Shown here: positions 49,752 through 57,040 of the stretch, in pieces
How the letters are laid out: the number at the start of each line of letters is the position of its first letter
Numbering within the stretch: the first letter of the stretch is position 1
The notes under the pieces: model-generated
Databases searched by the model: none
The model's input: only the letters and a program-made list of their open reading frames with translations
Told to the model about the DNA's origin: nothing
Assembly: GCF_014645835.1 (NCBI RefSeq)
Contig: NZ_BMMM01000028.1
Location: 1-64,000 of the forward strand
Reading direction: 5' to 3'
Origin: Streptomyces albiflavescens
Lineage (GTDB): Bacteria > Actinomycetota > Actinomycetes > Streptomycetales > Streptomycetaceae
DNA length: 64,000 nucleotides
Made by a program: the position numbers and the translations under genes

Positions 49752-51317
49752 ATGTCGTCTCAGGATGTGGATACGCCGGGTGCGGTGTCGGCGGGCCTCG
49801 TGGTTCTGGACGGGGTCAGCACCGGCGTCACCGACATCGTGCGGCTTGCCGACGGGGCCGCCCGGCCGGTCCCGGGCACCGACGCGATGAAGCGCGTCGA
49901 GGAATCCTGGGACGCGGCCCGGCAGATCGCCGCGACCGGACGCGTCTACGGTCGCTCCACCGGTGTCGGTGCCAACCGGAACGAGGACGTGCCGACCGAG
50001 GCCGCCGCCGAGCACGGCCTGCGCCTGCTGCGCAGCCACGCCGGCGCCATCGGCGAGGAGCTCCCCGCCCGTCAGGTCCGCGCCATGCTCGCTGTTCGCG
50101 CCAACCAGCTCCTCGCCGGCGGAGCGGGTCTGCGGCCCACCGTCGTCACGGCGCTGTGCGAGGCGCTGGAGACCGGCGCGTATCCCGTCGTGAACGAGTT
50201 CGGGTCCGTGGGCACCGGCGACATCGCGGCGCTGGCGCAGGTGGGGCTCGCTCTGGTGGGCGAGCATCCCTGGCGGCGGCCCGAGGGCGGACACTCCATC
50301 GAGGACCTCGTCCTGGAGGGCGGGCGCTCCCCGCAGGACCTCGCCCCGGCCCCCCAGCCCCTCGACAACAACGACGCCCTCGCGCTCATCAGCAGCAACG
50401 CGCTCACGCTCGGACAGGCCGCGCTCGCGCTGCACGAGCTGCGCGGGCTGATCGGGGCCACCCAGGTGGTGGCCGCGCTGTCGCTGCTGGCCGTCGACGG
50501 ATCGCACGAGGCGTACGCGGCGCCCGTGCACGCCGCCCGCCCGCACCAGGGGTCGGTCGAAGTGGCGCGGCGGATGCGGGAGTTGATCGGTGCGGCGGAC
50601 CGGCCGACGCCGCCGCTCGGACGGATCCAGGACCCGTACGGCTTCCGGTGCGTCCCGCAGATCCACGGACCCGCCCACGACGCGGCGGACGCACTGGAGG
50701 CGGTCCTCGCGGTGGAGATCAACGCCGCCGCCGAGAACCCTCTCATCTCACCCGGGGACATGGCCGCGTATCACCACGGCGGCTTCTATCAGGCCCAACT
50801 CGCCCTGGCCCTGGACCACTTCAGGCTCGCCGTCACCCAGGTCGCCCGGCTGTCGACCTCCCGGCTCTCCACCTTGAACGAGCCCGCCTACACCCGGCTG
50901 CGCCCCTTCCTCGCCGACCACGAACCCGCGTCCTCCGGCGTGATGATCCTGGAGTACGCCGCCGGGGCCGCTCTCGGCGACCTGAGGGCCTTCTCCGCGC
51001 CCGCCTCGCTCGGCCACGCTGTACTCTCCCGGGGCGTCGAGGAACAGGCGAGTTTCGCCTCGCTCGCGGCACGTCAGACACTGCGGGCGTGCGGTGCGTA
51101 CCGTCTCGTCGTCGGCTGTGAGCTGGTCGCCGCCGTGCGGGCGCTGCGCCAGCGCGACCTGCGGCCCGAACCGGAGCTGCCGGTGGGCCGCGCGCTGGAG
51201 CTGGCCGAGTCGGTGCTCGAACCGGACCAGGCCGACCGGCCGCTCACGGACGATGTGACGGCGGCGGCCGCGCTGCTGGACCGATTCACGGAGATCTGGA
51301 GGGGGAGCACGTCATGA
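49752..51317 (+). CDS. Aromatic amino acid ammonia-lyase homologue without the Ala-Ser-Gly MIO tripeptide
   Basis: The 521-residue protein has the HAL/PAL fold: the catalytic Tyr region VYGRSTGVGANRNEDV, EFGSVGTGDIAALAQVG, NNDALALISSNALTLGQAALAL, IQDPYGFRCVPQIHGPAHDA, and ENPLISPGDMAAYHHGGFY. In active lyases the loop reads GSVGASGDLAPLAH, in which Ala-Ser-Gly cyclises into the MIO electrophile. Here one residue is missing and Thr replaces Ser (GSVGTGD), so normal MIO cannot form, though a Gly-Thr-Gly ring is conceivable. Function may be altered or lost. GGGAG (49735-49739) supports ATG 49752. The RpiR gene overlaps its end. Confidence 0.8.
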   Translation: MSSQDVDTPGAVSAGLVVLDGVSTGVTDIVRLADGAARPVPGTDAMKRVEESWDAARQIAATGRVYGRSTGVGANRNEDVPTEAAAEHGLRLLRSHAGAIGEELPARQVRAMLAVRANQLLAGGAGLRPTVVTALCEALETGAYPVVNEFGSVGTGDIAALAQVGLALVGEHPWRRPEGGHSIEDLVLEGGRSPQDLAPAPQPLDNNDALALISSNALTLGQAALALHELRGLIGATQVVAALSLLAVDGSHEAYAAPVHAARPHQGSVEVARRMRELIGAADRPTPPLGRIQDPYGFRCVPQIHGPAHDAADALEAVLAVEINAAAENPLISPGDMAAYHHGGFYQAQLALALDHFRLAVTQVARLSTSRLSTLNEPAYTRLRPFLADHEPASSGVMILEYAAGAALGDLRAFSAPASLGHAVLSRGVEEQASFASLAARQTLRACGAYRLVVGCELVAAVRALRQRDLRPEPELPVGRALELAESVLEPDQADRPLTDDVTAAAALLDRFTEIWRGSTS

Positions 51318-52174
51318 GCGTGGACAGGGATATGAACGTGACGGACAGTCCTGCCGCACGGCTGCAGGCACTCTTCGAGGGGCACCGGCTGACGCCGACC
51401 CAGCGGCGTATCGCGCACAGCATGGTGCGCAGCGCCGCCGACGTGCCGTTCCTGTCCAGCGTCGAGCTGGCCGAGCTCGCCGGGGTCAGCCAGCCGTCGG
51501 TCACCCGCTTCGCGGTCGCGCTCGGCTTCGACGGCTACCCGGCGCTGCGCAAGCACCTGCGCGAGGTCGCGCCCGCGGAGCAGACGGTGGATTCGGGGTC
51601 GTACAACGAGTACCAGCAGGCCGTCGAGGCCGAGATCGAGAACCTGAAGCATCTCGCGGAGGTGCTCGCCGACCCGCGCCCGGTCGCGAGGGCGGGCCGC
51701 CTGCTCGCCGCCTCCCGCCCGCTCCCGGTACTCGGCCTGCGCGCCGCCGCCTCCCAGGCGTACGGCTTCGGGTACTTCGCCGCCAAGGTCCACCCCGACG
51801 TACGACTGCTGCACGAGGGCGGCACGATGCTCCACGACCGCATCGACGCGGCGGTCCGGGCCGGGGCGACGGCACTGCTGTGCTTCGCGCTGCCCCGGCA
51901 TCCGCGCGAGGTCGTGGACTCCCTCGCCTACGCGAAGGAGGCCGGGCTGACCGTCGTCACGGTCGCCGACTCCGCCTTCGCGCCGGTGGCGAAAGTGTCG
52001 GACCTGCTGCTCCCCGCCGCCGTCGGCACCGGCCTCGCCTTCGACACGGCCTGCGCCCCGATGCTCCTGGGCCGCGTCCTCCTGGAGGCGATGTGCGACG
52101 ACCTGCCGGACGCGCAGGCCCGCCTGGAGGAGTTCGACACACGGGCCACCGCCAGGGGCCTGTTCGTGGAGTAG
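51314..52174 (+). CDS. MurR/RpiR-family regulator with SIS domain
   Basis: The 286-residue protein has an RpiR helix-turn-helix (LTPTQRRIAHSMVRSAADVPFLSSVELAELAGVSQPSVTRFAVALGFDGYPALRKHL, about 26-83) and a SIS sugar-phosphate-binding domain (about 130-260, LPVLGLRAAASQAYGFGYFAAKV, ATALLCFALPRHPREVVDSLAYAKEAGLTVVTVADS). The ATG overlaps the end of the ammonia-lyase homologue (ATGA), so the regulator is produced with it and may sense its substrate or product. GGGGGAG precedes it. Confidence 0.9.
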   Translation: MSVDRDMNVTDSPAARLQALFEGHRLTPTQRRIAHSMVRSAADVPFLSSVELAELAGVSQPSVTRFAVALGFDGYPALRKHLREVAPAEQTVDSGSYNEYQQAVEAEIENLKHLAEVLADPRPVARAGRLLAASRPLPVLGLRAAASQAYGFGYFAAKVHPDVRLLHEGGTMLHDRIDAAVRAGATALLCFALPRHPREVVDSLAYAKEAGLTVVTVADSAFAPVAKVSDLLLPAAVGTGLAFDTACAPMLLGRVLLEAMCDDLPDAQARLEEFDTRATARGLFVE

Positions 52175-52276
52175 TCACGGTTCGGTGGAGCAGCCGTGCC
52201 TTCTCAGATTCGTCTCACTTTCCCTGACTAGCCTGCCCGGCCAAAAGGGCTGAACGGTGAGCTGAGGAGGCGGATC

Positions 52277-52846
52277 GTGGCGCGCGGAGGGCAGGGGCTG
52301 GCTCGGGTGGCCGTCGTCGTGCGGGCGGGAGCCGCACCACTGTGGTGGTGCGGGGTGTTCGCGGCCGGGATCGGGGTGCTGGTGCCGGGGCTGACGGGGC
52401 GCCGGATCGGGGTGATGGCCGGTGCCGCCCTGTTCATCGTCGCGGCCGCCGTGGTCGCGTACCGGCGCCGCAAGCGGTATGCCGCCCTGGTCCGTTCCGC
52501 CGCCCGGGCCGGCAAGCACGACGTCCTCCAGGACCGCGCCGTGACGGTACGCAACTGGCGCCGGGGCCACCGCTGGTGGCTCCTCCTCGCCTTCGTGGCC
52601 GCGCTGGGCAGCTCGTTCGTGATGCCCGCCGCGGGCGGGATGCTGCTCGCCGGCGTGGGCGTCGGCCTGTGGCTGAAGGCCGACTGGCTCGGGCGCCGCG
52701 AACGCGCCGAGCAGGCCCTGATCTGGGTGCGCGTCGACTGGCTCGGCCGGCGCGCGGGCGCCCCCGCGGGCAAGCCCGTCAAGGCCTGCCGGGCCACCGG
52801 CGTCGCGGCGGGCGACGCCGCGCCCGGCGGAGCGCGGCGCCGCTGA
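52277..52846 (+). CDS. Small integral membrane protein of unknown function
   Basis: The 189-residue product has two helical hairpins (about 18-60, LWWCGVFAAGIGVLVPGLTGRRIGVMAGAALFIVAAAVVAY, and about 97-135, RWWLLLAFVAALGSSFVMPAAGGMLLAGVGVGLWL) separated by a basic cytoplasmic loop (RRRKRYAALVRSAARAGKHDVLQDRAVTVRNW) and a basic tail. GAGGAGG sets GTG 52277. It sits between the RpiR gene and the convergent roadblock operon, with no clear partner. Confidence 0.65.
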   Translation: MARGGQGLARVAVVVRAGAAPLWWCGVFAAGIGVLVPGLTGRRIGVMAGAALFIVAAAVVAYRRRKRYAALVRSAARAGKHDVLQDRAVTVRNWRRGHRWWLLLAFVAALGSSFVMPAAGGMLLAGVGVGLWLKADWLGRRERAEQALIWVRVDWLGRRAGAPAGKPVKACRATGVAAGDAAPGGARRR

Positions 52847-52865
52847 CCGGCTCGAGGCGGACCCG

Positions 52866-53240
52866 CTACACCTCCAGGTCCGCTTCGATCCTCTTCAGCT
52901 GGTGCCGGGCCATCGCCAGGTTGGCCCGCTTCTGGTCGAGCACCAGGTACAGGAACAGGCCGTTGCCGCCGCGCCCCTTGATCAGCCGGATCAGGTGGTA
53001 CTGGTCGGACAGCGTGATCAGGATGTCCTCGATCTCGCCCTTCAGGCCGAGGTGCTCCATGGTGCGGAGTTTGGCCCGTACGACGTCGGTGTTGCCGGCG
53101 GCCGCGACCGTGAGGTCGAAGCTCTTGCTGCCGCCGATCGTGCCCAGCGCCATTCCGCTGGTGTAGTCGACGAGGGCGGCTCCGGTCGCGCCCTCGATGG
53201 ATGCCAGCGCCTCTTTCAGCGCGGTTTCGGTATTGGCCAT
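52866..53240 (-). CDS. Roadblock/LC7-like protein B (last gene of the operon)
   Basis: The 124-residue protein is a single compact domain (ALKEALASIEGATGAALVDYTSGMALGTIGG, AKLRTMEHLGLKGEIEDILITLSDQYHLIRLIKG, NGLFLYLVLDQKRANLAMARHQLKRIEADLEV). The alternating strands and the final helix resemble the roadblock/LC7 fold. It is a clear paralogue of the first gene of this operon (54638-55033), sharing G-A-A-x-VD-x-TSG-x-ALGT-x-G and the D-x-YHL-x-R region. Such proteins usually form dimers that modulate small GTPases; no GTPase is nearby. Confidence 0.7.
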   Translation of the reverse strand: MANTETALKEALASIEGATGAALVDYTSGMALGTIGGSKSFDLTVAAAGNTDVVRAKLRTMEHLGLKGEIEDILITLSDQYHLIRLIKGRGGNGLFLYLVLDQKRANLAMARHQLKRIEADLEV

Positions 53241-53256
53241 GGTGCTGTGATTCCTT

Positions 53257-53766
53257 TCAGCTTTCCGACGTGGTCGGAGTGTTGGGGGTAGGAGTGGTGC
53301 GCGCGGCTGCGGTGCCGCGCGCCGTACGGGTCCGCGGAGTACTGGAGGCGGTCTTCGCGGACGACTTGGCCGGTGCGGCCGGTTCACCGCGCGCCGTGGC
53401 GGCGTCCACGAGCTCCCCGATCCGGGTGCCGGAGCGGCGCCCCTCCAGGTGCAGCCGGCCGACGTTGACCCGGTCCTGGGCGAGTAGCGTCAGCACGGCG
53501 GAGGTGCCCGCCGCGTATGTCGCCACATAGCCGTGGACGCCGCGCACCAGCAGCTCGCGGAAGTCGCCCTGCCCGGTGGCGTCCGCCATCCGCACGGCGA
53601 CGCCCAGGGCGGCCGCGGTGAGTGCGGCCAGGCCCTCCGGCTCCACACCGGGGGTGTCCTGGGCGAGGACGAGACCGTCGACGCTGGCCGCGAGCGCCCC
53701 CGTCAGCTGGGGCACTCGGGCCCTCAACCGATGGAGTTCGTCGAGGACTTCGGGCTCCGCCGCCAT
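53257..53766 (-). CDS. Roadblock/LC7-domain protein with basic disordered tail
   Basis: The 169-residue protein has one roadblock-like domain (about 7-115, EVLDELHRLRARVPQLTGALAASVDGLVLAQDTPG, ALTAAALGVAVRMADATGQGDFRELLVRGVHGYVATYAAG, AVLTLLAQDRVNVGRLHLEGRR), typical of the MglB/CvnB family. A long Ala/Thr/Ser/Arg tail (125-169) follows and may bind DNA or stay disordered. AGGAG seven bases before ATG 53766 is preferred; GTG 53808 with GGGAGG is an alternative. It is the third gene of the operon. Confidence 0.72.
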   Translation of the reverse strand: MAAEPEVLDELHRLRARVPQLTGALAASVDGLVLAQDTPGVEPEGLAALTAAALGVAVRMADATGQGDFRELLVRGVHGYVATYAAGTSAVLTLLAQDRVNVGRLHLEGRRSGTRIGELVDAATARGEPAAPAKSSAKTASSTPRTRTARGTAAARTTPTPNTPTTSES

Positions 53767-53828
53767 CAGCAGTCTCCTCTCGGCACGCTGTCGCAGCGCG
53801 CGGATCACAAGGCCTCCCGCAGGTCGGC

Positions 53829-54641
53829 TCACAGGGCCTCCAGCGCGTCTCGCAGCCGCCGCAGCAGAGCCACGTCGGGATCGTCGGAGGGCTGCGTGAG
53901 CACACTGGGCACGGGAGGCGGCTGCGCCGGGGCCGCCGTCACAAGCCCGGCGGCGGCCAGTCGGCGCAGGTCGACCAGGGTGTGGAACGCGGGTCGTCCC
54001 AGCGCGAGCGAGACGTCCGCCGCGGTGCGCACGCCGTCCACCCGGCCGAGCACGGCTTCCTGGCGCAGCGGGACCGACGGCCCGGCGGCCAGTCGGGAGC
54101 GCATCAGTGGCGCGGTGTCCGTCGCCGGGTCGGGCCAGATGCGGTGCAGCAGCTCGCGGCGGCGCACGGTCTCGCGCTCCAGCGCGGCCACCGGCACGGG
54201 GCGCACGGGTCCGAGCCAGTGCGCGGCCCCGTACCGGAAGCGGGTCGGGGTGCTGCTCGGCCCGAGTGCGAAGTACGCCGCGTCGTACAGCGAGCCGAGG
54301 TGGCACAGCTCCAGCGCGCCCTTGGAGATCCGGCCGCTGTCGACCAGGAAGCGGCCGACCCGGCGGCGTGCCCCGGCGGCGGCGACGGCCTCCCGCCACG
54401 CCTCGGCGTCCAGCACTCCGCGGGCGGCGAACAGCACATCGAGCCCTGGTGTGGCCGGGCTCTCGGCGTGCACCACCTCGCCGTCGGCGAGGTAGAGCGT
54501 GCCGCGCTCGCGCAGGAGGACGCCGGTGGCCCGTTCGGCGGCGAGCCGGCTGAGCATCGGCGAGACGCCGCCACCGGGAGCGTCCGCCGCTCTGTCCCGT
54601 ACGGGCAACCGGGGCGGCGGAGGTGTTCTGACCGTCGTCAT
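53829..54641 (-). CDS. PATAN (DUF4388)-like domain protein
   Basis: The 270-residue protein has an N-terminal PATAN-like module (PMLSRLAAERATGVLLRERGTLYLADGEVVHAESPATPGLDVLFAARGVLDAEAW, about 28-82), then a helical part (RRRVGRFLVDSGRISKGALELCHLGSLYDAAYFAL) and a winged-helix-like end (VDGVRTAADVSLALGRPAFHTLVDLRRLAAAGLVTA). PATAN modules occur with response regulators and roadblock proteins in signalling. Its ATG overlaps the previous stop by four bases. The combination suggests a scaffold or regulator for the two LC7-like proteins. Confidence 0.68.
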   Translation of the reverse strand: MTTVRTPPPPRLPVRDRAADAPGGGVSPMLSRLAAERATGVLLRERGTLYLADGEVVHAESPATPGLDVLFAARGVLDAEAWREAVAAAGARRRVGRFLVDSGRISKGALELCHLGSLYDAAYFALGPSSTPTRFRYGAAHWLGPVRPVPVAALERETVRRRELLHRIWPDPATDTAPLMRSRLAAGPSVPLRQEAVLGRVDGVRTAADVSLALGRPAFHTLVDLRRLAAAGLVTAAPAQPPPVPSVLTQPSDDPDVALLRRLRDALEAL

Positions 54642-55033
54642 CCCAGCACCAGCCGTCCGGCCATCTCGCCGAGCCGGATGCGAGCCAGCGCGAGATTGCC
54701 TTCCGAGCGGGCCAGCCACAGGTGCAGGAACACACTGCTGTCGAAGGTGGTCCGCACGAACCGCAGCAGGTGGTAGCTGTCGCGATTGCTGATGATCAGG
54801 TCCTCGACCGGAGTCTCCTCGGACCAGTCGGAGCCGGCGGCCGGGGCGAACGCCCGGTGCTCCGCGGCCAGCCGGGCCAGCTCCGCGGCCTCTGCCGCGG
54901 TCGTCTCGTGGTCACCGCCCGGCGCGTCCCCGACGGTGCCCAGGGCCAGGCCGCTGGTCCAGTCGACCACCGCGGCCCCCCGGGCACCGGGCAGTGTCAT
55001 GGCTTCCAGTAGGCACTCGTCGATTCCGGGCAC
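54638..55033 (-). CDS. Roadblock/LC7-like protein A (first gene of the operon)
   Basis: The 131-residue protein resembles protein B of the operon: LLEAMTLPGARGAAVVDWTSGLALGTVGD, an acidic middle with an Ala/Glu-rich helix, then EETPVEDLIISNRDSYHLLRFVRTTFDSSVFLHLWLARSEGNLALARIRLGEMAGRLVLG. GGGAGGGG precedes GTG 55033. The stop overlaps the next start (ATGA). It heads a four-gene unit on the minus strand. Confidence 0.72.
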   Translation of the reverse strand: MPGIDECLLEAMTLPGARGAAVVDWTSGLALGTVGDAPGGDHETTAAEAAELARLAAEHRAFAPAAGSDWSEETPVEDLIISNRDSYHLLRFVRTTFDSSVFLHLWLARSEGNLALARIRLGEMAGRLVLG

Positions 55034-55361
55034 CGTGTCTCCCCTCCCGCCAAGGGTTCGGCCGAGTGACGCTGAAGTTACGCAACGTGCGCACGGGGGG
55101 TGAGGGATCCGGCATTTTCCTGTGGAACATGCCCCGGGGTGACTAAGGTCGGTCAACTGACCATATTTTCTGGCCGCTTTGGGTTGCCCTGGAGATCCTT
55201 AAGGGGGCGCGCAGGGGTGCGCCGGGGCGCGTGGTGGCGTGGCCTTGCGCCCGGTGGCGGCGCGAGCGCCTCCCTGGTCGCGTGGGCAAAAGCCCCGCCG
55301 GCGGAAGGTCCTTCGGCCGGAGCCTCGTTGACTGAAGCGCCTCGGGCTGAAGCGCCTCGGG

Positions 55362-56900
55362 CTAAAGCCCTGTCAGCGCTGACGGCTGTGCCCCGCCCGA
55401 CTCCGCGACGATCTCGTCGAGGGTCTGCGGTTCCCGTGCGACCGCGAAGCGCACCCCGCCCTCCCTGTCCGGCGCGAAGCCGTAAATGCCGGGCCGGGCA
55501 AGGGAGTTGTATGCGTAGTGGTGGGCGAAGTAGTACGCGCCCGTGTCCAGCGCGGCCGCATAGTCGCCCGGTTCGAGCAGCGGCAGGGCGCGCCCCTCGG
55601 CGAGCAGGTCGCCCGCGAAGCAGGCGGGGCCCGCGATGTCCTGGACGACGTCCGGTCCCGCCTTGGGGCGGCCCTTCGCGTCGTACGCGGCGATTCGCAG
55701 CGGCCAGGACGCGGGCGCGTACACGGTGCGGGCGGCCACCTGTACCCCGGCATGCGTGACCGCGACCGCCCGGCCCCCGGCGGACTTCGTGTACTCGACC
55801 CGGGCGAGCACCGTCCCGTGCCTGGCGAGCAGCGACCGCCCGAACTCGGTGACCAGCCCGTACCGCCCGTCGAAGAGCCCGGGCGCCACCTCGGCGAGCA
55901 GCCGTGCGTACTGCGCGTACGTCGGGGCTGTCGCCTCGGAGCCGAAGTTCACCGGCAGTCCGCCGCCGATGTCGATCGTGTCGATCTGCCGCCGCCCGAT
56001 GCGCCGGTTGATCTCCTCGGCCAGCGCGTACGTCTCCGCCACGCCCTGCGCCATCAGTGACAGCGGGATGCCCTGCGACCCGGTGTGCGCGTGCAGCCGG
56101 GTCAGCCACGGGCGGTCGGCGTACGCCCCGACGATCCACTCGCGGGCCCCCTCGTCCCGCAGCGCGACCCCGAACTTGGAGGTCGCCGTGGCGGTGGACA
56201 GTGCCTCGATGGAGCCCCCGCCGACCTGCGGATTCACCCGGATTCCGATGGGGGAGCCGGTGCTCGCGGACCGCATCAGCGCATCGATGCGGTCCAGCTC
56301 CTGCGGATTGTCCGCGTTGACCGCGATGCCCAGCGCCAGCGCCTCGCGCAGCTCGGCGGACGTCTTGGCGGGGGAGTCGAGCACGGTGCGCGCCGGCGGT
56401 ACTCCCGCCACCCGCGCGAGCGCCAGCTCTCCGGGGCTCGCCACCTCCGCGCCGATGCCCTGCTCGTGCAGCAGTCGCAGTACGGGCACGAGCGGGGTCG
56501 CCTTCACCGCGAAGGCGTGCAGCACGGGGGTGCCAGGAGCGGTCACCGCGTCGAAGGCGGCCCGCAGCGCTCTCGCCGAGGTCCGGATGCCGGGGACGTC
56601 CAGGAGCGCGACGATGGGGGTTCCGGGCCCGAGGAGTCCCTGTTCCACGGCGGCCCGGACGGCTTCGTCGCGCCGGACGACGCGGTGGGAGTCCGGCTCA
56701 CCGCGGTGGGAGTCCAGCTCATCAGGGTGGGAGTCCGGCTCACCGCCGTGGGAGTCCCGCTCGCCGCCACCGTCGGACTCTCTGCCGGATCCATGGCCGA
56801 CTCCACCGCCGGGAAACGCCGCAATCCCGTCCGTCCCGTCGCCCACCGGATCCCCGGTCCTGTCCCTGTCTGCACCCATACATCCCAGCCAAACATCCAC
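55362..56900 (-). CDS. Group IV PLP decarboxylase (diaminopimelate/ornithine decarboxylase-like)
   Basis: The 512-residue fold-type III PLP enzyme has the PLP-Lys segment HAFAVKATPLVPVLRLL, HAHTGSQGIPLSLM, IDIGGGLPVNFG, EFGRSLLARHG and IAGPACFAGDLL. The end motif is CFAGD instead of the C-E-S-x-D of LysA, so the substrate may be other than diaminopimelate. The first about 75 residues carry four tandem GEPDSHR-like heptads encoded by a 21-nt repeat and are probably disordered. GTG 56900 and ATG 56879 are both weak starts. It is convergent with the small-protein operon and divergent from hutU. Confidence 0.82.
   Translation of the reverse strand: MDVWLGCMGADRDRTGDPVGDGTDGIAAFPGGGVGHGSGRESDGGGERDSHGGEPDSHPDELDSHRGEPDSHRVVRRDEAVRAAVEQGLLGPGTPIVALLDVPGIRTSARALRAAFDAVTAPGTPVLHAFAVKATPLVPVLRLLHEQGIGAEVASPGELALARVAGVPPARTVLDSPAKTSAELREALALGIAVNADNPQELDRIDALMRSASTGSPIGIRVNPQVGGGSIEALSTATATSKFGVALRDEGAREWIVGAYADRPWLTRLHAHTGSQGIPLSLMAQGVAETYALAEEINRRIGRRQIDTIDIGGGLPVNFGSEATAPTYAQYARLLAEVAPGLFDGRYGLVTEFGRSLLARHGTVLARVEYTKSAGGRAVAVTHAGVQVAARTVYAPASWPLRIAAYDAKGRPKAGPDVVQDIAGPACFAGDLLAEGRALPLLEPGDYAAALDTGAYYFAHHYAYNSLARPGIYGFAPDREGGVRFAVAREPQTLDEIVAESGGAQPSALTGL
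56681..56764. repeat. 21-nt coding minisatellite, four units
   Basis: Units at 56681, 56702, 56723 and 56744, each 21 bases long and differing by a few substitutions, encode four Gly-Glu-x-Asp-Ser-His-type heptads near the start of the decarboxylase. Confidence 0.85.
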
Positions 56901-56928
56901 GACGTGCCCGCGCTGGCCTATGCACCTA

Positions 56929-56957
56929 TTGACTAGCTCTATTCAAGAAGTCAGGAT
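56929..56957 (+). promoter_or_regulatory. Candidate hut operon promoter
   Basis: TTGACT (56929-56934) and CAGGAT (56952-56957) are 17 bases apart, 84 bases before the hutU ATG. Confidence 0.5.
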
Positions 56958-56980
56958 GTGAATATCTACTGCAACAGCCC

Positions 56981-57006
56981 GCTGGAGCAGTCCGCTGGAG
57001 CAGTCC
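56981..57006. repeat. 13-bp tandem repeat in the hutU leader
   Basis: GCTGGAGCAGTCC occurs twice head to tail (56981-56993, 56994-57006), with a related GGAACAGTCCGC after it. It may bind a regulator. Confidence 0.65.
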
Positions 57007-57040
57007 GCAGAGCCGGAACAGTCCGCATAGGAGGCAGACC

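Noticed and set aside
52866..55033. A standard Streptomyces GTPase conservon
   Set aside because: No histidine kinase, DUF742 protein or GTPase is present and the gene lengths differ, so it is treated as a separate arrangement.
56681..56764. Possible CRISPR-like repeats
   Set aside because: The 21-nt units are contiguous with no spacers and encode a protein heptad.
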